Both the position numbers and the translations under genes were made by a program. A stretch of DNA of 53,404 nucleotides from contig JANYDE010000162.1 in the NCBI GenBank assembly GCA_025359915.1, positions 1 to 53,404 of the forward strand, written 5' to 3'. Source of the DNA: Chamaesiphon sp. 336R_metabinner_41. Lineage in GTDB: Bacteria; Cyanobacteriota; Cyanobacteriia; Cyanobacteriales; Chamaesiphonaceae. This document shows positions 1 through 7,927 of this stretch, one piece after another. The notes under the pieces were generated by a model. It did no database searches. It worked only from the letters and a program-made list of their open reading frames with translations, and was not told the DNA's origin. The stretch's first letter is position 1. Each line of letters opens with the position of its first letter.

Positions 1-138
1 TATACATTACTTGTACGGATATATCGATTTCTTCACTAATTTTAGTTGATTTTAGCCGATTTCATTGAACTTGACTAACTTTTTATTGTTTATATCTCTC
101 TCTGTGTCTGGGTTTTGGCTTTTGTCAGCAAGCCCTAA
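1..138 (-). mobile_element. Candidate IS terminus at the left edge
   Basis: Read on the minus strand, 138 to 125 is TTAGGGCTTGCTGA. The identical 14 bases occur at 53268-53281 on the plus strand, at the other edge of the window. Here they interrupt a TnpB reading frame exactly where the conserved KTAVI segment should continue into the catalytic domain, and they supply the premature stop. I infer the terminal inverted repeat of an insertion sequence whose body lies to the left, outside the window. Nothing coding is visible in 1-124. The family cannot be named from this end alone. Confidence 0.45.
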
Positions 139-616
139 TTACTGCTGTTTTTGGTGATAATCCTTGAGGCAAATACTCATGAGTCTTTAATATTCCTAAT
201 CGTGGTAATCCAATACTACGTGTACCAACTTTAATTGTCCCTTCTAATGTACAGCTATCATGTTGACCTTTGCACTTAAAGCTAGGAAAACCGACTGTTC
301 TCCCGCCAATTGTTTTCTTTTTGAAGAAATCTGAAAAGGCGGCTGACAAATACTTAAGTGCATATTGAGGGCTAGTTTTAGAAACTTCATAGTACCACTC
401 GTATTCTGGCTTGACGAATTCGACTAAAAGTTTGTGCAGATCGATCGCACTGGGGAATTTTAGTTTTTCCAATGGGAATTCTTGATTATGTTCGAGGATT
501 CGCCGACATAAATCTAGTCCCCAATTCCAGGCATGACGAGCTACTCTAACATGTTTAGCTACTTGAGTTCGTTGATAGTTATTTAGGTTTAGTTCGGTTT
601 TAAAACTAATCCTCAT
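125..616 (-). pseudogene. tnpB: Truncated TnpB (IS605 OrfB-type) N-terminal fragment
   Basis: The 163-residue frame matches the N-terminal third of TnpB, the RNA-guided nuclease of IS200/IS605 and IS607 elements. It starts MRISFKTELNLN, has the RNA-binding helix-turn-helix region (YQRTQVAKHVRVARHAWNWGL, about 14-34) and the GGRTVGFPSFK segment near residue 104. Intact TnpB proteins are about 380-430 residues. Here the frame stops just after PKTAVI, so the three RuvC acidic motifs and the zinc ribbon are all missing. The last few codons belong to a sequence resembling an IS end (125-138). The start ATG at 614-616 overlaps the stop of an upstream frame as ATGA, as in operons of the IS607 type. 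This protein differs clearly from the intact TnpB at 1205-2389, so it comes from another element. It cannot be an active nuclease. Confidence 0.8.
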
Positions 617-660
617 AATTGCTTGGCTACCTCCTTCAATTCCTCTACAATCTTTTTATC
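613..660 (-). pseudogene. Possible C-terminal remnant of an ORF coupled to the truncated tnpB
   Basis: On the minus strand, 16 codons read PDKKIVEELKEVAKQL and stop at TGA 613-615, which overlaps the tnpB start as ATGA. The segment looks like a charged amphipathic C-terminal helix. It is open back to the tnpA stop at 736-738, but the upstream part runs through the hairpin at 666-683 and looks like element-end DNA. One reading is that the IS605 element inserted into the gene that preceded tnpB and left only its tail. It may equally be a chance open frame. Confidence 0.25.
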
Positions 661-665
661 AGGAA

Positions 666-683
666 GCGGGGTAAAAACCCCGC
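666..683. repeat. Hairpin at the presumed left end of the IS605 element
   Basis: GCGGGGT-AAAA-ACCCCGC is a perfect 7-bp stem with a 4-base loop, 53 bp beyond the 3' end of tnpA. Its place fits the left-end palindrome that a Y1 transposase recognises. It lacks the extrahelical T seen in the right-end hairpin, so it may instead be a terminator or belong to another element. Confidence 0.4.
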
Positions 684-735
684 ACTTCAGGGCGGCTTTG
701 CCAGAGCAAACGGAGTTTGCCAGTATGCGCTGCGA

Positions 736-1155
736 CTAAGCACTAATATTTTCGGCAGTCGGTTTGTCCTGGTTTTGGATATAGGCTTTTAAAACTTCAA
801 TCGGGGCACCGCCAACTGAAGAGGCAAAATAACTAGGACTCCATAGAGCCTCTTTCCCATAAGGTTTTTTGAAGCCAGCTTGACCGTATTTACGGCTAGA
901 AACACCTTTAAAAGAATTAACTAGTTGAGATATAGACAACTTAGGTGGATACTCTATTAGCACATGAATATGGTCTGTTTCTCCGTTAAACTCTTCAACC
1001 TTGCAATCCATTTTCTGAGCTACCTCTTTAAAGGATGTTTCAATTACAGCTAAACTCTCAGCCGTCAAGACAGACCTGCGATATTTAGTCACGCATACTA
1101 AATGGACTCTTAGAGCTGAAACACTGTGACGCTCACGTCTTAATTGACTTGACAT
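736..1155 (-). CDS. tnpA: IS200/IS605 Y1 transposase TnpA
   Basis: TnpA cuts and rejoins single-stranded DNA at the ends of IS200/IS605 elements. The 139-residue protein is the normal size. The HUH metal-binding motif is H62-I-H64 in DHIHVLIEYPP. The catalytic tyrosine is Y125 in AYIQNQ, with Q129 one helical turn later, as in active enzymes. The N-terminal HLVCVTKYRR strand and the WSPSYFASSVGG segment are also typical. The start codon lies 49 bp from the start of tnpB, which is transcribed the other way, so the two genes share a promoter region. All visible catalytic residues are present. Confidence 0.93.
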   Translation of the reverse strand: MSSQLRRERHSVSALRVHLVCVTKYRRSVLTAESLAVIETSFKEVAQKMDCKVEEFNGETDHIHVLIEYPPKLSISQLVNSFKGVSSRKYGQAGFKKPYGKEALWSPSYFASSVGGAPIEVLKAYIQNQDKPTAENISA

Positions 1156-1204
1156 TTAGTGCAGACCAATATATGATTTACTTACTGACCAATTCTAGCA
1201 CAGC

Positions 1205-2389
1205 ATGAAAGCACGCTACCAGTATCGATTCTATCCAACCGACCAACAACAGCAGAGTTTAGCTCAGTTGTTTGGTTGTGTTCGAGTTGTGTGGAACGAC
1301 GCACTAGCGATGTGTAAGCAGGCGGAAAAACTTCCAGGATTTAACAAGCTTTCAGCTTTGTTAACTCAAACCAAAAAGACTATCGAGAGAAGCTGGTTAG
1401 CGGATGTCTCCGCAGTACCATTGCAACAGTCTCTTCGGAATCTAGATGTTGCCTATCGAAACTTTTTTAATTCTCGCAATGGGAAAAGAAAAGGCGGAAA
1501 AATGGGCATACCTAAATTCAAAAAGAAGACTAACAAACAGTCAGCCGAGTTTACCAAAGCTGCATTTTCTATCGACGGAAAAAAGGTCTACTTAGCTAAG
1601 ATTGGAGACTTGCAGCCAATTTGGTCTAGAGATCTGCCGAGCATACCAAGTTCGGTCACAGTAATTAAAGACTGTGCTAATCGGTACTTTCTGAGTTTTG
1701 TGGTGGAAGTTGAACCTATCTATAGTGAAGCTAAAAACCAAAGTATCGGCATAGATTTAGGTATTAAAACTTTTGCGGTAATGAGTAACGGTGAAAAGGC
1801 TTTTAGCCCTGATTACTCTAATACAGATCGTAAAATTCGGAAGCTGCAACGCAAGCTAGCTAGACAGCAAAAAGACTCAAAACGGAGAAGATTGACTCGT
1901 GTTCGGATAGCTAAACTTCACAATAGAACTGCCGATACTCGCAAGGATTTCTTGCACAAACTATCGACTAAAATAGTTAGTGAAAATCAAACTATTGTTT
2001 TGGAAGATTTGAATGTTGCTGGGATGGTTAAAAACCGCAAGCTCTCAAGAGCAATCAGTCAACAAGGTTGGGGTGAGTTTAGGAGTTTGTGTGAAGCCAA
2101 ATGTGAAAAGTTCGGTAGAGCATTTCAGGTAATTAGCAGATGGGCACCGACTAGTCAGGTTTGTTCTATTTGTGGCTTTCGATGGGGCAAAATTGACCTT
2201 TCTGTTCGCTCTGTTGTTTGCTTGAATTGCCACACCGAACACGACCGCGATGAGAATGCTTCAAAAAATATAGAAATGGTCGGCACAGGGAATTGGCACG
2301 ACCTAAAATGGGCGGGGAGCGATAGTAAGACTACCTCGGTAGCAAATTGCGATGATCTGCCAAGAATCACTGTGGCTTCAGCCCAGTGA
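1205..2389 (+). CDS. tnpB: TnpB RNA-guided endonuclease of the IS605 element
   Basis: This 394-residue protein is full length for TnpB, the transposon-encoded RuvC nuclease ancestral to Cas12. Residues 1-60 form the helix-turn-helix start (YQYRFYPTDQQQQSLAQLFG). The catalytic core is intact: RuvC-I aspartate D184 in GIDLGIKTFAV, RuvC-II glutamate E267 in VLEDLNVAGM, and the RuvC-III aspartate in HDRDENASKN (347-349). The zinc ribbon between them has C320-x2-C323 and C339-x2-C342. Known TnpB proteins use an omega RNA transcribed across the 3' end of tnpB and the right end of the element, and cut the donor site so that the element is kept. Here the right-end hairpin overlaps the last codons, which fits an omega RNA starting inside the gene. 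Confidence 0.93.
   Translation: MKARYQYRFYPTDQQQQSLAQLFGCVRVVWNDALAMCKQAEKLPGFNKLSALLTQTKKTIERSWLADVSAVPLQQSLRNLDVAYRNFFNSRNGKRKGGKMGIPKFKKKTNKQSAEFTKAAFSIDGKKVYLAKIGDLQPIWSRDLPSIPSSVTVIKDCANRYFLSFVVEVEPIYSEAKNQSIGIDLGIKTFAVMSNGEKAFSPDYSNTDRKIRKLQRKLARQQKDSKRRRLTRVRIAKLHNRTADTRKDFLHKLSTKIVSENQTIVLEDLNVAGMVKNRKLSRAISQQGWGEFRSLCEAKCEKFGRAFQVISRWAPTSQVCSICGFRWGKIDLSVRSVVCLNCHTEHDRDENASKNIEMVGTGNWHDLKWAGSDSKTTSVANCDDLPRITVASAQ
2368..2388 (+). repeat. Right-end imperfect palindrome with extrahelical T
   Basis: CACTG-T-GGC-TTCA-GCC-CAGTG folds into an 8-bp stem with a 4-base loop and one unpaired T at 2373. A stem with a single bulged T is the shape that the IS608 TnpA is known to bind at element ends. 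It overlaps the last seven tnpB codons, and the stop codon TGA is 2387-2389. The cleavage site should lie a few bases further right. Confidence 0.6.
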
Positions 2390-2430
2390 GTATTTCAATC
2401 TTGTGACTTCTACTACCATAGAGTAGCTGG

Positions 2431-2537
2431 TAGGTTGGGTTGAAGAATGAAACCCAACATTTCTAGGGTGTTGGTGTGTTCGTTTGGTTGTCTCTTTACA
2501 GAGAGGCTCCGCCAACGCTATCGCTCTACCCAACCTA
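2431..2537. repeat. Composite intergenic repeat with AGGCTCCGCCAACG palindrome
   Basis: GTTGGGTT at 2434-2441 pairs with AACCCAAC at 2451-2458. TAGGTTGGG at 2431-2439 can also pair with CCCAACCTA at 2528-2536. The AGGCTCCGCCAACG motif (2501-2517, GAGAGGCTCCGCCAACG) sits between. The same three parts recur at 51598-51650, so this is a dispersed unit. It fills the gap between tnpB and the 3' end of glyS. Confidence 0.55.
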
Positions 2538-2548
2538 TGATTTGTCTG

Positions 2549-4693
2549 CTATTTAACGATTGATCCAAAGTCAGCCAAGACTCGCGCATGATTGCGAACC
2601 AACCCTAATAGATTCAATCGGTTGGTTTTGATCTCTGGATTTGAGTCCATGACTAATACGCTATCATCGCCATCAAAAAAGCTGCTAATTGCGGGTGTAA
2701 GTTGCGCTAGAGCATCGATAAGTTGTTGATAATTACGCGAAGCTTGAGCAGCTTTTGTCTGTGGTTCCAGGGCAATTAAACCATCGTAGACAGCTTGCTC
2801 TGAGGATTTTTGGAACAGGCTGATTTGGACTACTTGGGTAGGTGCTAATTGTTGGGTATCTAGGTTTCCTTGGGCAGCTAATTTACTCGATCGATTGACG
2901 GTTGCATAGATATTTTCTAAGGTACCGTTATCGCGAATCTGTTGGAGAAATACGGCTCGATCGCGAGTATCAAGTAAGTCTGTGAGGGCGCGTTGAGTGT
3001 ATTCTGGGTCGTTTTCACCTAAGACGGCATTGACGAGATCGTAGTCGATGTGTTTGTCTTCTTGGAGGAGATTTCGCAATCTTTGAATAAAGAAATCTTG
3101 TAATTGTTGGGTGAGTTCGGCGGGGTTGATTTGGGGGCGGACTTGTTGAAATTTGGTGACTATTTTAGCGATTAATTGTTCGAGATTTATACCTAAGTTG
3201 GCATTCCAGGCAATATTGACGATCGCATTTGCTGCACGTCTGAGGGCGAAGGGATCGGATGAACCTGTGGGTAACATGCCCAAGCCAAAGATACAGACTA
3301 ATGTATCGAGCCTGTCAGCAATGCCGACGATTTGTCCAGTTAAGGTTTGGGGGAGGCTATCTTCGGCATTGCGGGGTAAATAATGCTCGACAATTGCAGT
3401 GGCGACTGCGATCGATTCACCATTGGAGATCGCATATTTAGATCCCATTATCCCTTGGAGTTCGGGGAATTCGCCCACCATTTGGGTGACGAGATCGGCT
3501 TTACAGAGTAAGGCTGCGCGGGAGATATTTTGACAGTCGGTAGGATTGAGTTTTAATTGAGAGGCGATCGAGTTAGCATTAGTAACGATTCGATCGGCCT
3601 TCAATTTTACCGATCCTAAATCGGCTTGGAAAGTTACGGTTTCTAGTTTGGGTAAATAGTCGGCTAATGGTTGCGCTAAGTCGGCATTATAGAAATATTG
3701 TCCGTCGGCTAATCTCGCCCGCACGACTCGGCCATTTCCGGCGGCGATAATCTCTGACTTTGCCGGATCGCCATTGGAGATCGTGATAAAGTGCGGTAAT
3801 AATTTCTGTTTGCTGGCATCGGTAAAGATCGGGAAATATCGCTGATGTGTCACCATTACCGTGGTAATTACTTCGGTGGGTAACGCCAGAAATTCATCAT
3901 CAAATTTACCGACTACGGCGGTGGGATATTCGACTAGATTGACTACTTCGGCGAGTAAATCAGGATAAACTTCAGCCACCCCACCCATTTTCGCCGCCGC
4001 AGCTTGAATCTGTTGCTCGATATCGGTTTTACGTTGGTTTTGGTCTACATTTACGAAACCATCTGCCAAGGTTTTTACATACTCAGCGGCTGAAACGACG
4101 GAAACTGGTTCGGGATGGAGTACCCGATGAGTGCGGGAAATACGATCGCTTTTAACTATATCCTCAGCATTGACGATTTCGATCGGTAAAATATCCTCAT
4201 TCCATAATGCCACCAACCAGCGAATTGGACGCGGAAATTTCAACTCTCCATCCGCCCAGCGCATTAAGCGTTTACCTTCCAATTTAAAAATCCATTGGGG
4301 GATTAACTCGGTTAAAATCTCCCTAGTATCTCTTCCCGCGATCGTTTTCGTGATAAAAATAAATTCACCCTTATCAGTCGGACGTAATTCGAGACTAGAT
4401 ACATCCACCCCTTGCTTCTTCGCAAACCCAATCGCGGCGGGAGTCGGTACGCCATCCTTATAAGCAGCAGCCGCCGGAGGGCCTTTGATTTCCTCCACCC
4501 GATCGACCTGCCGATCTGGTAAATTAGTGATAATCGCGGACAGACGGCGTGGCGTAGCATATATTTTTACCGTGCTAGTCAAAGCCTCAATCGCCAAACT
4601 CGCCGGAATCATCTGCTCCCACTGACGAATCGCGTCGCTGATAAACCCTGCGGGCAAATCTTCAGTACCGACTTCCAACAAAAAATCAGACAT
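2549..4693 (-). CDS. glyS: Glycine--tRNA ligase beta subunit
   Basis: This is the beta subunit of the bacterial alpha2-beta2 glycyl-tRNA synthetase, which charges tRNA-Gly in the cytoplasm. Its 714 residues match the usual length. The start [17 protein letters not shown] is the highly conserved N-terminus of GlyS, and [20 protein letters not shown] (about 69-88), [12 protein letters not shown] and [10 protein letters not shown] are family signatures. The C-terminal part is the HD-related and tRNA anticodon-binding region. The alpha subunit gene glyQ is not in the window, so the two subunits are encoded apart. The gene is divergent from the lipid kinase at 4930, leaving a 236-bp gap. Confidence 0.96.
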   Translation of the reverse strand: MSDFLLEVGTEDLPAGFISDAIRQWEQMIPASLAIEALTSTVKIYATPRRLSAIITNLPDRQVDRVEEIKGPPAAAAYKDGVPTPAAIGFAKKQGVDVSSLELRPTDKGEFIFITKTIAGRDTREILTELIPQWIFKLEGKRLMRWADGELKFPRPIRWLVALWNEDILPIEIVNAEDIVKSDRISRTHRVLHPEPVSVVSAAEYVKTLADGFVNVDQNQRKTDIEQQIQAAAAKMGGVAEVYPDLLAEVVNLVEYPTAVVGKFDDEFLALPTEVITTVMVTHQRYFPIFTDASKQKLLPHFITISNGDPAKSEIIAAGNGRVVRARLADGQYFYNADLAQPLADYLPKLETVTFQADLGSVKLKADRIVTNANSIASQLKLNPTDCQNISRAALLCKADLVTQMVGEFPELQGIMGSKYAISNGESIAVATAIVEHYLPRNAEDSLPQTLTGQIVGIADRLDTLVCIFGLGMLPTGSSDPFALRRAANAIVNIAWNANLGINLEQLIAKIVTKFQQVRPQINPAELTQQLQDFFIQRLRNLLQEDKHIDYDLVNAVLGENDPEYTQRALTDLLDTRDRAVFLQQIRDNGTLENIYATVNRSSKLAAQGNLDTQQLAPTQVVQISLFQKSSEQAVYDGLIALEPQTKAAQASRNYQQLIDALAQLTPAISSFFDGDDSVLVMDSNPEIKTNRLNLLGLVRNHARVLADFGSIVK

Positions 4694-4929
4694 ATCGAAA
4701 AATTAATAATTACAGCTAAAAATATAAATTTAAGAGAAACTCGATCGGAGATCTACCAGTCTATATTATCGATCGAACTGGGTTGAATTCTCCAAAATGC
4801 TAGAGAGGAGGGCGGGTTTGAATTAAATCTCTAGTACAAACACTATTATTAGCATAAACAAATCCAGCTACAGATCATACAAGTATCCCCTCTGCGTTCT
4901 CTGCGCCTCTGCGGTAAAAGAATTCTTAA
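4694..4929. other. Divergent intergenic region with CTCTGCG repeat
   Basis: The gap between the two divergent starts must hold both promoters, but I see no convincing -35/-10 pair. GAGGGCGGGTTT at 4809-4820 resembles the GGGCGGGTTT arm of the inverted repeat at 30492-30548. TCTGCGTTCTCTGCGCCTCT at 4891-4910 is a CTCTGCG-type motif that recurs in many bacterial genomes. Confidence 0.4.
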
Positions 4930-5886
4930 ATGCGTGCTAGCCTAACAACTAATCCTCAAGTCCTAATTATCTACAACCCAGCAGCGGGACAATCGACCAA
5001 TTTACAGAATACACTCGATCGAGTCGCAAATCTGTGGCGCGATCAGGGTTGGCAAGTCCAGATCGCCGCAACCACCGCCCCAGGTGATGCCACCATCAAG
5101 GCACAGCAAGCCGCGCAAGCAGGCTATCATGCCGTAATTGCTGCCGGAGGTGACGGCACGGTTAACGAGGTGATGAATGGCTTGGTAGGCACCTCCACCG
5201 CTCTGGGCACATTGCCATTAGGTACCGTGAATATTTGGGCGCGAGAAATGGGGCTGTCGATGGATATGCTCAAAGCTGCCGAAAGTTTACGCAAGTCAGA
5301 ATTAGCCCAAATCGACGTAGGTATGGCGGGAAATCGCTATTTCTTGCTGATGGCAGGAATTGGCTTTGATGCGGCTGTCACGGCGACTGTATCGGCATCT
5401 GAGAAGAAAATGCTAGGTGCGATCGCCTATGTCAAACAAGCAATCCAAGTTGCCTGGAATTTTCGCGGGGTGCGGTTGAAACTGCGGATCGACGGGAAGA
5501 AGGTGCGGGGTAAAATCTTGATGGTGGTAATCGGCAATAGTCAACTCTATGGCGGAGTTGTAAAATTCACTGCCCATGCGACGATCGATGATGGATTATT
5601 AGATGTGTGCGTGATTAAGGGTAGGGGGATGTTGTCTGCACCGCAGCGGTTAATTTCGATTTTTACTCGTAACTATAATCGCGATCCACAGGTGAAATAT
5701 TATCAAGCCAAACAAATCGAGATTCGTCCCAAACGCGAGAAGGCTCTCCCTGTGCAAATAGACGGGGATTATCTCGGTACGACACCAATGAGTTTTCGAG
5801 TGGTGCCCAGTAGTCTCTGGATCTTAGTTCCGCCAAATGCCGATCGATCTTTGTGGCAATCTGGAGATCGATATTTGCCAAATTAG
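4930..5886 (+). CDS. Diacylglycerol kinase family lipid kinase (YegS/DgkB type)
   Basis: The protein is predicted to phosphorylate a lipid such as diacylglycerol with ATP at the membrane surface. Residues 10-20 (QVLIIYNPAAG) start the DAGK catalytic domain. GGDGTVNE at 73-80 is the nucleotide-binding signature, and LPLGTVNIWARE near 95-106 corresponds to the usual PLGTxNxxA motif. The C-terminal half carries the second beta domain with QIDGDYLG and FRVVPSSLWILVP, as in YegS and DgkB. At 318 residues the length is normal and no membrane segment is evident. The substrate cannot be told from sequence. A strong hairpin at 5894-5924 ends the unit. Confidence 0.88.
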   Translation: MRASLTTNPQVLIIYNPAAGQSTNLQNTLDRVANLWRDQGWQVQIAATTAPGDATIKAQQAAQAGYHAVIAAGGDGTVNEVMNGLVGTSTALGTLPLGTVNIWAREMGLSMDMLKAAESLRKSELAQIDVGMAGNRYFLLMAGIGFDAAVTATVSASEKKMLGAIAYVKQAIQVAWNFRGVRLKLRIDGKKVRGKILMVVIGNSQLYGGVVKFTAHATIDDGLLDVCVIKGRGMLSAPQRLISIFTRNYNRDPQVKYYQAKQIEIRPKREKALPVQIDGDYLGTTPMSFRVVPSSLWILVPPNADRSLWQSGDRYLPN

Positions 5887-5893
5887 TGGGAAA

Positions 5894-5924
5894 GATCCCC
5901 GACTTCTCAAAGAAGTCGGGGATC
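5894..5924. terminator. Strong hairpin between convergent genes
   Basis: GATCCCCGACTTCT and AGAAGTCGGGGATC form a perfect 14-bp stem with the loop CAA. It lies 7 bp after the lipid kinase stop and 17 bp from the stop of the convergent gene. There is no clear T-run, so it is either a bidirectional terminator of the hairpin-only kind or a repeat serving as one. Confidence 0.65.
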
Positions 5925-5941
5925 TGGCGTGGCGTAAAGAT

Positions 5942-6241
5942 CTAAGCTTCTGCTGTTGCTTCTGTGGAAGTATCACCTTCTGCTACAGCATCTTCAGAAA
6001 CTTCCGGCTCCGCAGCTTTGATGACTGGGGGCTTGGCTTTGCTGGGCTTAGGACCTCTCATCAGCGCGAGATTCTCTGGTGCTTTGGGTTCTTCTCTTTT
6101 ATTTGAATCTCTTCTACCACCTTTATCTGCACCGCGATTGGAGCTACTTTTCTTAGCAGGTGCTTCAGAAGATCTGGGCGTACCGTCGTTCTCAACTGGG
6201 GGATTTTGACGATCGGCTTTTTTGATTGGACGGTCTACCAT
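5942..6241 (-). CDS. Small disordered charged protein, conserved hypothetical
   Basis: This 99-residue protein has no recognisable fold. The first 60 residues are basic and polar (Lys, Arg, Ser, Asn), a short motif ENLALMRGPKPSKAKPP follows at about 56-72, and the tail is acidic with Glu and Ala (EVSEDAVAEGDTSTEATAEA). Such composition points to a disordered protein that could bind nucleic acid or ribosomes, but that is inference. The ATG at 6239-6241 starts the frame, and no signal peptide or membrane helix is visible. It is convergent with the lipid kinase gene. Confidence 0.6.
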   Translation of the reverse strand: MVDRPIKKADRQNPPVENDGTPRSSEAPAKKSSSNRGADKGGRRDSNKREEPKAPENLALMRGPKPSKAKPPVIKAAEPEVSEDAVAEGDTSTEATAEA

Positions 6242-6386
6242 TGTTCGGTTTTGAATTACTATTGGTATCTTAGCTTGTCGGGGAGCAATCTCCTAAGATT
6301 GTCTACAACAACCAACCTCGGATCTACTTTACATTAGTTTGCGCGATCGAGATCTCTGGGTTCTTCTTCTATTATACTAAGTCCCC

Positions 6387-6884
6387 ATGCACGATCGAGT
6401 AGAACGAATTGAATCGGTAAAGGCGGGTAGTCTGAGTGGACTTGCCGCCGGAATAAGCTATTGTCTAGTGATGACGATAGATCGGTTTGTGCTGAATGGA
6501 TATGCTAGATTCTCTTTCCCTTCGGGAGGCTTCGCCAACAGAGAGGCTATGCCAACGATCGTCAGTCTGGGTTTAGAATTAGCGATCGCGGTTATCTGTG
6601 GCTTTCTATTTGGTGTCACTTATCGTTATATCATTCGGACCGATCGCAACGATCATCTCAATTCTGGTGCGGTGTTAGCTTTCGGTTTGGTGCGGGGTTT
6701 AGCTCAGATAGATGTAAATGAATTCGAGTTATCCCAACTCTGGCTGGATGGTTTAATTGTAGGCAAAAGTATCTTATTGTTTGCGATCTCTCGTCATATT
6801 CTCGATTATGCGCTGGCGGCGAGTTGGATTTTACCATTTGCTCAACAGGGTAGAAATTCAACCTCAGTTTTATCCAGACACTAG
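6387..6884 (+). CDS. Conserved hypothetical membrane protein with repeat-derived insert
   Basis: The 165-residue protein has about four hydrophobic segments, including residues 15-30, 57-80 (LELAIAVICGFLFGVTYRYI) and 90-102, and is probably in the inner or thylakoid membrane. No enzymatic motif is recognised. Residues 44-57 (FPSGGFANREAMPT) are encoded by two copies of the dispersed palindromic repeat (6526-6557), so this hydrophilic loop between membrane segments was probably gained by repeat insertion. The length of relatives without the insert would test this. The gene stands alone between divergent and convergent neighbours. Confidence 0.6.
   Translation: MHDRVERIESVKAGSLSGLAAGISYCLVMTIDRFVLNGYARFSFPSGGFANREAMPTIVSLGLELAIAVICGFLFGVTYRYIIRTDRNDHLNSGAVLAFGLVRGLAQIDVNEFELSQLWLDGLIVGKSILLFAISRHILDYALAASWILPFAQQGRNSTSVLSRH
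6526..6557. repeat. Two AGGCTnCGCCAAC-type repeats inside a gene
   Basis: GAGGCTTCGCCAACA (6526-6540) is followed directly by GAGAGGCTATGCCAACG (6541-6557). Both are variants of the GAGAGGCTCCGCCAACG repeat that is intergenic at 2501 and 51616. They lie in frame in the membrane-protein gene. Confidence 0.6.
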
Positions 6885-6926
6885 TACTGCGTAAATCTAT
6901 TTCAGCCCCTCAGTACTAGCTATCCA

Positions 6927-7679
6927 CTATCCACTATTTAAGTCTGCTTTGATTTGTGACCATTCTCGATCGGATAATGGCTGAATCTCAAATTTTATCT
7001 GAAAATGTCTTTGAGCAGCCTGAGTCAGAGCACCAATAATTTGCGAGTTAGCCAACTGAAAAATAGACGTGGGTGGTTGTGAAATGATCTCACCAAATAC
7101 TCGTTCAAATAAATCCAAATCTGGCTCCAGTCGCATTGAACCATGTTGTAGAATCGCCCCTGATTTGATTAATTGAGCACTGCCAATTAGTTTGTATCCA
7201 TCTGCACAAACTAGATCCGCACTTGTTGCCATACCAAAACAATTGGGATTGTGAATATAACCTCTGCCAGCATTCCCATAGTTTAAATCAACACCGATCG
7301 ATCTCCACCCATCGATCAGGAATTGACAAATTTGTTGATACACTTCGACTCTTTTTCCTACAAATCCCGATCCGATAATTGCATATGTCAAATCCCCTTG
7401 ATGCAAGACACCGCGTCCACCAGTCGGACGTTTGACAAGATCTACCGCAGCAGATTGCCAAACTAGAGATTGCCACTGCTCAGGATAGTAGCGTTGGTGA
7501 TATCCGAGCGAAATAGTCGGATTTGACCAAGTATAAAAACGTAATGTCGGTGGAATTTTGCCTAAAACATGTTGCTGTAATAACCATCGATCGATCGACA
7601 TCTGGATTAGTCCCGTAGTCTCAATCGGTGGAATTAATCGCCAAGTTGGTGCTAAATCAATCGATCGATCTATATTCAC
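6927..7679 (-). CDS. Lipoate-protein ligase A family protein
   Basis: The protein belongs to the biotin/lipoate A/B ligase family, which attaches or transfers lipoyl (or octanoyl) groups to carrier domains such as those of the glycine cleavage H protein and pyruvate dehydrogenase E2. The fold signature RPTGGRGVLHQGDLTYAI is at 84-101. The family lysine is probably K162 in GYKLIGSAQ. At 250 residues it lacks the extra C-terminal domain of E. coli LplA, as is usual for the short LplA, LipM and LipL types. C146 (NPNCFG) is in the area where LipM-type octanoyltransferases carry their cysteine, so transferase activity is an alternative. The genome's lipB and lipA are not in the window. Confidence 0.8.
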   Translation of the reverse strand: MNIDRSIDLAPTWRLIPPIETTGLIQMSIDRWLLQQHVLGKIPPTLRFYTWSNPTISLGYHQRYYPEQWQSLVWQSAAVDLVKRPTGGRGVLHQGDLTYAIIGSGFVGKRVEVYQQICQFLIDGWRSIGVDLNYGNAGRGYIHNPNCFGMATSADLVCADGYKLIGSAQLIKSGAILQHGSMRLEPDLDLFERVFGEIISQPPTSIFQLANSQIIGALTQAAQRHFQIKFEIQPLSDREWSQIKADLNSG

Positions 7680-7854
7680 TTAAGTACTTAGTAATAAATA
7701 ATGCTCTGGACATTTTCTTAATGATTCGACCTGGCTCTCAGATATTTTATTGCTAGGATTGGACTACTTTTTTAATATTAATTGTTAGAAATGTTACCAC
7801 GGAATAATTGTATCTATTTTTATTTTTAGTCGATCGAAATCAAGAAATGTAGGA

Positions 7855-7860
7855 TATAAT
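7855..7860 (+). promoter_or_regulatory. Candidate -10 box of the His-rich protein gene
   Basis: TATAAT at 7855-7860 lies 67 bp before the start of the secreted His-rich protein gene and is a perfect -10 consensus. No good -35 hexamer is seen 16-18 bp upstream, so it may need an activator or be fortuitous. The rest of 7680-7927 is AT-rich with no other clear signal. Confidence 0.35.
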
Positions 7861-7927
7861 CTCGGCACATGGAATTTCTGAAATTTCTGAAGTTGTTGTT
7901 CTTTAACGTTATCTGCACGTCCTCAAC

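Larger units (their letters stand above)
661..2400 (+). mobile_element. IS200/IS605-family element (tnpA/tnpB divergent)
   Basis: A Y1 transposase gene on the minus strand and a full-length tnpB on the plus strand start 49 bp apart and point away from each other, the IS605/IS608 arrangement. A hairpin lies beyond the 3' end of each gene: 666-683 on the tnpA side and 2368-2388 on the tnpB side. IS200/IS605 elements have subterminal palindromes instead of terminal inverted repeats and make no target duplication, so the exact ends cannot be read from one copy. The coordinates given are approximate, set by the hairpins. Both proteins keep their catalytic residues, so the element could still be active. 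Confidence 0.7.

Noticed and set aside
4131-4463. Open frame antisense to glyS
   Set aside because: It is a shadow of the glyS coding region, with no independent start signal or protein features.
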